Assembly: GCF_020731415.2 (NCBI RefSeq)
Contig: NZ_CP088273.1
Coordinates: 1,555,001 to 1,619,000, forward strand
Direction of reading: 5' to 3'
Length of the DNA: 64,000 bases
From: Phyllobacterium sp. T1293
Lineage (GTDB): Bacteria > Pseudomonadota > Alphaproteobacteria > Rhizobiales > Rhizobiaceae
A program made the position numbers and the translations under genes. The notes under the pieces are model-generated. The model searched no databases and was not told where the DNA came from. It saw only the letters and a list, made by a program, of their open reading frames with translations. Below are positions 55,321-62,255 of the stretch, piece after piece. How positions within the stretch are numbered: position 1 is the first letter of the stretch; every line of letters starts with the position of its first letter.

Positions 55321-56076
55321 ATGACCAATGCCATGCTCAAGATACAACCTGACACACGCGTTCGCTCCCCTCTCTATGCCAATGTGAAGCGGATGATCCT
55401 TGGCCGCATTCATAGCGGAGAGTGGCCGCCCGAACATCGCGTGCCCTCGGAAAACGAACTTGTGGCGGGGCTTGGGGTCAGCAAAATGACCGCCAACCGC
55501 GCCTTGCGGGAACTTGCCAATGAGGGCGAACTGGTGCGCATTCGCGGCGTCGGTTCGTTTGTCGCAGCGCGCAAGGGCCATTCAACCCTGTTTGAAGTGC
55601 GCAACATTGCCGATGAAATTGTCGAACGCGGCCATACCCACAGCGCCGCCGTCATTCGTCTTGCACGGGAGAAAGCATCCTGCGCCGTGGCGGAAGCACT
55701 TGACCTGTCTTCCGGTGCTGCAGTGTTTCACTCGCTGATCGTGCATAGCGAAAACGGCGTTCCCGTCCAGATCGAAGACCGGTTCGTTAATCCCGCTGCT
55801 GCTCCGGATTATCTTTCTCAGGATTTCACGGCCCTTACGCCCAACGCCTATCTTAGCGCCAATGCGCCGCTTAGTGGCTCGGAACATATCGTTGAAGCGG
55901 CCATGCCATCAACGCGCGAGTGCAAGTTGCTTGGTATTTTGCGCAAGGAACCCTGCCTTGCTATCCGCCGCCGCACATGGTCGGGCAAGTCAGTGGTGTC
56001 GCTGGTACATCTGGTTTATCCCGGCAATCGCTACCGGCTGGAATCGCGAACCGGTGCAACGCCCGACAAACTCTGA
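55321..56076 (+). CDS. hutC: Histidine utilisation repressor (GntR family, UTRA domain)
   Basis: 251 residues from the ATG at 55321 (AGGG seven bases upstream; an ATG at 55300 has its Shine-Dalgarno too close). The winged helix has LYANVKRMILGRIHSGEWPP, HRVPSENELVAGLGVSKMTA and NRALRELANEGELVRIRGVG; the UTRA domain includes LIVHSENGVPVQIEDRFVNP and LGILRKEPCLAIRRRTWSGK. HutC senses urocanate and represses hut genes; in Brucella it also affects virulence genes. The hutHUGI enzymes are not in the window. Divergent from the importer. Confidence 0.9.
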   Translation: MTNAMLKIQPDTRVRSPLYANVKRMILGRIHSGEWPPEHRVPSENELVAGLGVSKMTANRALRELANEGELVRIRGVGSFVAARKGHSTLFEVRNIADEIVERGHTHSAAVIRLAREKASCAVAEALDLSSGAAVFHSLIVHSENGVPVQIEDRFVNPAAAPDYLSQDFTALTPNAYLSANAPLSGSEHIVEAAMPSTRECKLLGILRKEPCLAIRRRTWSGKSVVSLVHLVYPGNRYRLESRTGATPDKL

Positions 56077-56078
56077 CG

Positions 56079-56906
56079 CTACTTGGCCACCTTGCCGCTC
56101 TGGGACTGGCCAAGCTTATGAAAGCTGCGGGTCTTTCTGGTCATGAAATTCAGATAGGCATTAACAGGCATGAACCGTTTGAAGAAATATGCCTTTCTAT
56201 CCCCGGCATGCGGCAGGACAAGATACTGGTTTGTCTCGACAGCACGATAAATACGGTCGGCGATTTCTGCGGCGGTAATGGGTGCCTTTTCAAACAGCCG
56301 TTCAATCTTGGCTGCTGCCGCAGGACTGCGCAGGGATTCCGTCAGATTGGTGCGAAAGAATGACGGGCAGACCACGGTCACACCTATATTGCTTGGTGCC
56401 AGTTCCACGCGCAGAGTTTCAGAAAACGCCACCACCGCAGCTTTCACCGCGTTGTAGCTTCCCATCATTGGCGGGTGAACGAGACCTGCCATGGACGCGG
56501 TATTGACGAAATGGCCCTTGCCTTGCGCCTTGAAAATCGGTGCAAAGGCCTGACAACCGCGCACGACGCCCAGAAGATTGATGTCGAGCACCCATTGCCA
56601 CTGTTCAATGGATTCGCTGCCAAGCGCACCGGCTGTTCCTACGCCCGCATTGTTGAAAACGATATCAACGCCGCCCCATTCCCGCAGCAACTCCTCGGCA
56701 ACCGCCTGCAAATCCTCGAGCTTGGTCACGTCGCAATGACGATAGATGCCTTGGCCTCCAGCGGCTTTGATAAGATCAAGCGTCTCCTGCCCGCGTGCGT
56801 CATTGAGATCGCCAATGCAGATGAGCGCACCGTCGCGGGCCCAGCGCAGGGCAATTTCCCGCCCAAGACCGGAAGCACCGCCAGTAACAAAGATACGCTT
56901 TTTCAT
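56079..56906 (-). CDS. Short-chain dehydrogenase/reductase (SDR)
   Basis: 275 residues from MKKRIFVTGGASGLGREIAL at 56906. NAD(P) motif TGGASGLG, NNAGVGTAGALGSESIEQWQ, catalytic NTASMAGLVHPPMMGSYNAV with Ser and Tyr, then K of NAVKAA. A C-terminal extension (AGDRKAYFFKRFMPVNAYLN) resembles SDRs linked with acyl-CoA or lipid metabolism. Last gene of the acyl-CoA dehydrogenase/kinase operon, 17 bases after the other SDR. Confidence 0.88.
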   Translation of the reverse strand: MKKRIFVTGGASGLGREIALRWARDGALICIGDLNDARGQETLDLIKAAGGQGIYRHCDVTKLEDLQAVAEELLREWGGVDIVFNNAGVGTAGALGSESIEQWQWVLDINLLGVVRGCQAFAPIFKAQGKGHFVNTASMAGLVHPPMMGSYNAVKAAVVAFSETLRVELAPSNIGVTVVCPSFFRTNLTESLRSPAAAAKIERLFEKAPITAAEIADRIYRAVETNQYLVLPHAGDRKAYFFKRFMPVNAYLNFMTRKTRSFHKLGQSQSGKVAK

Positions 56907-56923
56907 CAGGCTATTCCTTATTA

Positions 56924-57679
56924 TCAGGCGAGACGAAGCACAGCTTTGAGCGGGAGAATGCGCATAAGAAACCCGATGGGTCCCCACGGCCACCAAGGCA
57001 CAGACGCCTTGACCGGCTCCCGTTCAATTGCCTTCACAAGCAGCCGCGAGCCGGTCGGCCCATCAACTTCAAACGGCAGTTTCGGTGCGCCTTCATTGAT
57101 TTCGGTGCGGATGTAACCGGGGAAAATAGTGCTGACCTTGATCGGGGTCGCCATAAGTTCCGCACGGATACCCTCGGACAATGAAGCCAGTCCTGCTTTC
57201 GTCGCGGCATAGGTGGTCAGATGCTTTGGCAAACCACGCACCGCGCTCATGGAGGAAATCGTCACCAGATGGCCTGCGTTCTGCTCGCGGAAAATCTCAA
57301 CGGCGGCCTCGCACTGGGCAAGTGCTGCAACAAAATTTGTCTGGGCTGTCTGGACGTTGTGTGCGAAATGGCCGGTGCCGATGCGCTTGCCCTGCCCGAC
57401 CCCGGCATTAACGATAATGCGGTCAACAGTGCCGAACTCCTGCTGCACCTCGCGAAACACCCGGAACACTGCGGGGTAATCATTGACGTCGAGCGCCTTG
57501 ACGATGACTTTGATGCGGGGGTGCTTGCGTTCCAGCTCGGCCTTCAATGTGTCGAGCCGTTCGGTCCGCCGGGCGCACAAAGCAAGATCGCGGCCCATGG
57601 CGGCAAATTCGCGGGCCATACCCTCACCAAGGCCGGAGCTTGCGCCCGTTATCAAGATCGTCTTGCGTATGGTTGCCAT
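56924..57679 (-). CDS. Short-chain dehydrogenase/reductase (SDR)
   Basis: 251 residues from MATIRKTILITGASSGLGEG at 57679. RIIVNAGVGQGKRIGTGHFA, LVTISSMSAVRGLPKHLTTY and AATKAGLASLSEGIRAELMA carry Asn, Ser, Tyr and Lys of the active site. The end (LVKAIEREPVKASVPWWPWG) is typical of SDRs in fatty-acid-related operons. It lies eight bases after the kinase gene. Reduction of a 3-oxoacyl or hydroxyacyl intermediate, as by LvaD, is plausible. Confidence 0.88.
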   Translation of the reverse strand: MATIRKTILITGASSGLGEGMAREFAAMGRDLALCARRTERLDTLKAELERKHPRIKVIVKALDVNDYPAVFRVFREVQQEFGTVDRIIVNAGVGQGKRIGTGHFAHNVQTAQTNFVAALAQCEAAVEIFREQNAGHLVTISSMSAVRGLPKHLTTYAATKAGLASLSEGIRAELMATPIKVSTIFPGYIRTEINEGAPKLPFEVDGPTGSRLLVKAIEREPVKASVPWWPWGPIGFLMRILPLKAVLRLA

Positions 57680-57687
57680 GGCTGCCC

Positions 57688-58770
57688 CTATTTTCCACTT
57701 TGCCGGATAATGCGCCGGCATCGCCAATCGAAATAGTTCACCATGATCCAGAGGTTCTTGAACGCCGGATTGCGGGTCTGCCGGTGATAGTAACGGTAAT
57801 AAATCTGCTGGGCGATGGCCGCGAGCCTGAACAGGCCGAACACCTCGTAAAAGGCAAAATTATCGACCTGTAGACCGCTCTTTTGCAGATAATAATCAAC
57901 AACCTCCCTGCGTTTCATCATGCCGGGCAGTGTCGTCGGCTGGCGCTGGGTCAACTTCATCAGATAGGGATCGCCAGCCTCCACCCAATAGGCAAGCATA
58001 CTGCCGAGATCCATCAGTGGATCACCCAGCGTCGCCATTTCCCAATCCAGCACACCGATAATGTTGGTCAAATCTTTTGGATCGAGCACCAGATTATCGA
58101 AACGCCAGTCATTGTGGATCAGACATGTGCGCGCATCATTGGGGATGTTCGCGGCGAGCCATTCACGCACAAATTTGAACGTCGGCGTGTTCCAGGTGCG
58201 CGCTTTGCCATAGCGGTCGGACCAGCCAGAAACCTGCCTCTGCACATAACCTGCACCCTTGCCGAGTGATTCCAATCCTGCTTCCGCAACATCGATCCGA
58301 TGCAACTCGACCAGTTTGTCCAGCATGGTCTCACAGAGGCGGCGTGTGTCCCCGGCGCTGAGCGTCACGCCTTGCGGCAGGCGTCGGCGCGGGATGATGC
58401 CAGCAATGCGTTCCATGACGTAAAACTGCGCGCCGATCAGCGTTTCGTCCTCGCACAGGCCAATCATTGTGGGGACAGCAGGATAGAACGGCTTCAATGC
58501 CTTCTGAACATTATATTCCCGCCCCATATCATGGGCGGATTTGGCCTTGGTACCGGCTGGCGGGCGACGCAAAATAAGATCGTGCTGCGAATATTGCAGC
58601 CGGTAGGTCCAATTTGAAGCGCCGCCGGAAAACTGGGTTACATCGGGTATCCCCTCCACCGGCACACCAAGCGCGTGCAGCCATTGGCTGACTGCTTCCG
58701 CATTCAGTTCCTCACCGGCCCGCACCTTGCCTGCGCGATCAATCCCCTTGGCTTCAGTCATTTCATTCAC
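57688..58770 (-). CDS. APH-family phosphotransferase, ACAD10/11 kinase-domain or LvaA-like
   Basis: 360 residues. FSGGASNWTYRLQYSQHDLI and LRRPPAGTKAKSAHDMGREY are the N-lobe; CLIHNDWRFDNLVLD holds the catalytic Asp and GVLDWEMATLGDPLMDLGSM the Mg-binding Asp. This variant is the one fused to an acyl-CoA dehydrogenase in animal ACAD10/ACAD11 and stand-alone as LvaA, which phosphorylates 4-hydroxyacyl-CoA. The GTG start overlaps the dehydrogenase stop (GTGA); an ATG three codons on is also possible. Antibiotic resistance is unlikely given this context. Confidence 0.86.
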   Translation of the reverse strand: MNEMTEAKGIDRAGKVRAGEELNAEAVSQWLHALGVPVEGIPDVTQFSGGASNWTYRLQYSQHDLILRRPPAGTKAKSAHDMGREYNVQKALKPFYPAVPTMIGLCEDETLIGAQFYVMERIAGIIPRRRLPQGVTLSAGDTRRLCETMLDKLVELHRIDVAEAGLESLGKGAGYVQRQVSGWSDRYGKARTWNTPTFKFVREWLAANIPNDARTCLIHNDWRFDNLVLDPKDLTNIIGVLDWEMATLGDPLMDLGSMLAYWVEAGDPYLMKLTQRQPTTLPGMMKRREVVDYYLQKSGLQVDNFAFYEVFGLFRLAAIAQQIYYRYYHRQTRNPAFKNLWIMVNYFDWRCRRIIRQSGK

Positions 58771-59999
58771 TTTGCATGGCCATGCTTGGCCAGTTCAATG
58801 CGCGCGATCAGTCCTTTGTGGACCTCATCGGGGCCATCGGCAAGACGAAGCGAACGGGCCTGAATGAAGAACTGCGTGAGCGGTGTATCTCGCGACAGAC
58901 CCATTCCACCGTGAATCTGAATGGCGTTCTCGACAACTGCCTGCAACATCTGCGGCGCGACAACCTTGATGGCAGAAATCTCAGCCATTGCGCCCATGGC
59001 TCCCAACGTGTCGAGCTTCCAAGCCGCATGCAGGGTCAAAAGACGAGCCTGATCAATGGCAATGCGCGCTTCAGCCAGACGCTCGCGATTGCCGCCAAGA
59101 TTGAGAATGGGCTTGCCGAACGCCACGCGTGACATGCCGCGCGCAATGGTCAGCTCCAATGCCGCTTCCGCCGCGCCAATGCAGCGCATGCAATGGTGAA
59201 TGCGGCCCGGTCCCAGACGTCCCTGCGCAATCTCAAAACCCGCACCAATATCTTTGACCACATTGGTCAGGGGCACACGGACATTATTGTAATGCACCTC
59301 GCCATGGCCATGCGGTTCGTCATATTCGCCGAACACCGACTGCATGCGGATGATCTCGACGCCCGGACTGTCCAAGGGTACCAAGACCATGGAATGCTGT
59401 TGATGGCGGCTTTTTCCTTCATCTGGCGTGCGCGCCATAACAATAGCGATCTTCGCGCGCGGATCACCGAGGCCGCTCGACCAGTGTTTTTTGCCGTTGA
59501 CGACAATGGAATTACCATCGACCAGTGCTGTCGCTTCCATATTCGTGGCATCGCTGCTGGCAACATCGGGTTCCGTCATGCTGAACACCGAGCGTATTTC
59601 GCCCGCCAGCAGCGGTTTTAGCCATTCTTCCTGCTGGTGCTCGGAGCCATATTTCCAAAGCACCTCCATATTGCCCGTATCGGGCGCATTGCAGTTGAAG
59701 ATTTCCGGAGCCATGAAGCTGCGGCCGGTTTCTTCCGCAACCAGCGCATATTCCAGCGTTGACAGCCCGGCACCCAGCGCCTCGTCCGGCAGAAACATGT
59801 TCCACAGGCCCTCGGCCCTCGCCTTGGCTTTTAGTTCCTCGACAACAGGTGAAATCTGCCACTGCTTCCAGTTGCTGCCATGATCAGCCGCAGCGATGCC
59901 AGCCCAATACTGCTTTTCAATCGGCTGAATATGCATGCGTATAAAAGACTTCACACGCTTGACGAAATCCTGCGTTTTTGGGCTGGGCGTAAAATGCAT
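58767..59999 (-). CDS. Acyl-CoA dehydrogenase, ACAD10/11-like
   Basis: 410 residues. SVFSMTEPDVASSDATNMEA and VNGKKHWSSGLGDPRAKIAI contact FAD and substrate, HHCMRCIGAAEAALELTIAR and VENAIQIHGGMGLSRDTPLT are C-terminal domain landmarks, and SLRLADGPDEVHKGLIARIE is the ACAD10/11-type sequence in the catalytic-base region. With the coupled kinase gene it fits elimination of phosphate from a 4-phosphoacyl-CoA to move the hydroxyl group towards C3. First gene of the four-gene operon. Confidence 0.9.
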   Translation of the reverse strand: MHFTPSPKTQDFVKRVKSFIRMHIQPIEKQYWAGIAAADHGSNWKQWQISPVVEELKAKARAEGLWNMFLPDEALGAGLSTLEYALVAEETGRSFMAPEIFNCNAPDTGNMEVLWKYGSEHQQEEWLKPLLAGEIRSVFSMTEPDVASSDATNMEATALVDGNSIVVNGKKHWSSGLGDPRAKIAIVMARTPDEGKSRHQQHSMVLVPLDSPGVEIIRMQSVFGEYDEPHGHGEVHYNNVRVPLTNVVKDIGAGFEIAQGRLGPGRIHHCMRCIGAAEAALELTIARGMSRVAFGKPILNLGGNRERLAEARIAIDQARLLTLHAAWKLDTLGAMGAMAEISAIKVVAPQMLQAVVENAIQIHGGMGLSRDTPLTQFFIQARSLRLADGPDEVHKGLIARIELAKHGHAK

Positions 60000-60079
60000 G
60001 GATTGGCCGTCCTGTCTTCTGATGGATGAAGACTAACGACTCGGGGCATATCAAACAAATTATATGTTCTTATGATCGA

Positions 60080-61033
60080 CTATGAGTTGTATTTATGACC
60101 TATGGTCACTGGCGGCCCACCGCCGCCATACTTTGTCATCACCTCGGCAAAGAGTTCACGCATCCAGCGATGACCCTGATCATCCTCCCGCACCGCGTGC
60201 CAATACATGACAACGTCAATCGGCGGGATGGCCAGCGGTGCCACGAGCACATCAAGGTTGAGCACGTCGGATAATTCAAGCGCATAGGTGCGCGGCATCG
60301 TCAAAATCCAGTCCGTCTCGGCGATAACCTTGCACGCCGCGAAGAAATGCTGGCAGCGCAAGCCGATATTGCGGCCAAGCCCCTGCTCCGCCAGAATATA
60401 GTCGATCGGCTCCATGCCTTCGATATGAGTAACCAGCACATGCTTGGCAGCCACATAATCCGCCTGTGTGAGCTTTTTTCCCGCGAGTGGATGACCTTTG
60501 CGCACGACAACGGCATTGGGTTCGCGCAGCAATGTCTTTTGTCGAATATGCGGGCCGACCTTGATCTTGCGGTCAATGGCAAGATCAAGCCCTCCCGCCG
60601 TCAGTTCCTTCTCAAACGTTTCGCGCGCAACGCGGCGGCTGACAACACAGACACCCGGCGCCTCCGTTGCAAGCTGGCGCATCAATGGCGAAAAGGTTGC
60701 CGACTCAAGCACATCGCGCAGCGCAACTTTGAAATCCATCGTGAGACGGGATGGTGAAAACTCCGAAGACGTCTCAACCGCCGCATAGAGCCCCTGCAGA
60801 TTGCGCCCTACATCGGCGATGATGATGCGCACCCGTTCGGTCGCGACCATCCGGTTGCCCTGACGCACGAATAATGGATCGCTGAAGATTTCACGCAAGC
60901 GGGCCAGCGAATGGCTGATTGCGGGCTGGGTCAGATGCAAGGCTCTGGCCGCGCCGGAAATGCTGCCATTGGCGTGAATAGCATCCAGAACGCGAAACAG
61001 GTTGAGGTCGAGGCGGTTATCAAAACTGTTCAT
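60080..61033 (-). CDS. LysR-family transcriptional regulator
   Basis: 317 residues. The DNA-binding domain reads LDLNLFRVLDAIHANGSISG, AARALHLTQPAISHSLARLR and EIFSDPLFVRQGNRMVATER, of the NodD/SyrM-like LysR subgroup. The effector domain follows from about residue 90. It is divergent from the oxidoreductase at 61149 with a 115-base shared gap that holds a palindrome, the classic LysR arrangement. It also lies directly upstream of the acyl-CoA dehydrogenase operon on the same strand direction, so it may control both. Confidence 0.92.
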   Translation of the reverse strand: MNSFDNRLDLNLFRVLDAIHANGSISGAARALHLTQPAISHSLARLREIFSDPLFVRQGNRMVATERVRIIIADVGRNLQGLYAAVETSSEFSPSRLTMDFKVALRDVLESATFSPLMRQLATEAPGVCVVSRRVARETFEKELTAGGLDLAIDRKIKVGPHIRQKTLLREPNAVVVRKGHPLAGKKLTQADYVAAKHVLVTHIEGMEPIDYILAEQGLGRNIGLRCQHFFAACKVIAETDWILTMPRTYALELSDVLNLDVLVAPLAIPPIDVVMYWHAVREDDQGHRWMRELFAEVMTKYGGGGPPVTIGHKYNS

Positions 61034-61051
61034 GGGCAGACATTAGAACTG

Positions 61052-61061
61052 ATCATATGAT
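61052..61061. promoter_or_regulatory. Palindromic candidate LysR-binding site
   Basis: ATCATATGAT is a perfect ten-base palindrome within AACTGATCATATGATTTATA, 18 bases before the LysR gene start. A related sequence, TATGATCGACTATGA, lies past the 3' end of the LysR gene at about 60069-60083. NodD-type LysR proteins bind ATC-N9-GAT boxes, and a partial match is possible here. Confidence 0.35.
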
Positions 61062-61148
61062 TTATACCATAGGCGATATTAGATTTACGCCCAACCCGGC
61101 TTGCCAGACCACGGCGATCCGGGACAATCATCTATGGAGGCAAAGCCC

Positions 61149-62147
61149 GTGAGCTTAGACGTCAACCGCCAGATTATCCTGCGTGAAAAGCCCGCTGGTA
61201 AGCTCCAACCGAACCATTTCGCCATGACTGAAAACACCATTCCGCAACCTGTTGATGGCGAGGTGTTGATCCGCGTGCGCTATATCTCGCTTGATGCTGC
61301 CAATCGTGCATGGATGCAGGGCGCCACATACCGCGCCGCAGTCGAGCCAAATTCTGTCATGGCCGGCGGCGGTATTGCAGAGGTTGTCACCTCAAAAGCG
61401 CCCGGTTTTGCGCCCGGCGATCTGGTTTTCGCTGATACGGGCTGGCAGGACTATACCGTGCTGTCAGCCAAGCACCTCATCAAGATGCCGCATATCGAGC
61501 CCCTCACCCACCTGCTCAGCGTTTATGGCATTGCGGGGCTGACAGCCTATTTCGGCCTGCTTGATGTGGGCAAGGTGCAGCCGGGCGAAACGGTTGTCGT
61601 TTCGGCGGCGGCGGGTTCTGTTGGCTCGCTCGTCGGCCAGATTGCCAAGATCAAGGGCTGCCGTGTCGTCGGCATTGCGGGCGGTGCCGAGAAATGCGCG
61701 TGGCTGGTATCGCATCTCGGTTTTGATGCCGCAGTGGACTACAAGGCGGGTAATCTCTTCAAGGACCTGCGCGCTCTAGTCCCCAATGGGATCGATGTCT
61801 ATTTCGACAATGTCGGCGGCGATACGCTGGAAGCCTGCCTTGCACTCATGAACACGCACGGGCGCATTGCCTGTTGCGGTGCCGTTTCCCAGTATGACGG
61901 TGCGCCGACAGCAGGACCGCGCGGCATTCCCGGATTGATCACCATCAAGCGCCTTGTCATGCAGGGCTTCATCGTCATGGACTATTTTAGCCAGCGCGAC
62001 CGTGCTTTCGCCGATCTCCAGACCTGGGTTGCCTCTGGCCAATTGAAGGTGGAGGAAGACATTATTGACGGGCTGGAGAATACACCGGCTGCGTTGATCG
62101 GACTTCTGGCTGGCGAAAACCGCGGGAAGCGGATCGTCAAAGTCTGA
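61149..62147 (+). CDS. NADP-dependent oxidoreductase, MDR superfamily (CurA/PTGR-like alkenal reductase)
   Basis: 332 residues from the GTG at 61149, chosen because GGAGG lies eight bases upstream; an ATG at 61134 is itself fused to that GGAGG. RQIILREKPAGKLQPNHFAM, YISLDAANRAWM, VVSAAAGSVGSLVGQIAKIK (NADP fold) and IDVYFDNVGGDTLEACLALM define the zinc-free leukotriene B4 12-hydroxydehydrogenase/CurA group, which reduces alpha,beta-double bonds of alkenals and enones. Divergent from the LysR gene and probably its target. Followed by a strong terminator. Confidence 0.9.
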   Translation: MSLDVNRQIILREKPAGKLQPNHFAMTENTIPQPVDGEVLIRVRYISLDAANRAWMQGATYRAAVEPNSVMAGGGIAEVVTSKAPGFAPGDLVFADTGWQDYTVLSAKHLIKMPHIEPLTHLLSVYGIAGLTAYFGLLDVGKVQPGETVVVSAAAGSVGSLVGQIAKIKGCRVVGIAGGAEKCAWLVSHLGFDAAVDYKAGNLFKDLRALVPNGIDVYFDNVGGDTLEACLALMNTHGRIACCGAVSQYDGAPTAGPRGIPGLITIKRLVMQGFIVMDYFSQRDRAFADLQTWVASGQLKVEEDIIDGLENTPAALIGLLAGENRGKRIVKV

Positions 62148-62164
62148 TCACCCGTAAAATCCAG

Positions 62165-62195
62165 ATAAAAGCCAGACCTGATGTCTGGCTTTTAT
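62165..62195. terminator. Bidirectional terminator
   Basis: ATAAAAGCCAGAC-ctgat-GTCTGGCTTTTAT is a perfect 13-base stem with U-rich and A-rich flanks, 18 bases after the oxidoreductase stop and before the end of the convergent large gene. Confidence 0.92.
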
Positions 62196-62255
62196 TTCTG
62201 CGTTTCCCGTCAGGATTGATCCAGACGTTGCCAGCTTCTAGCAACAGGCACCAGA

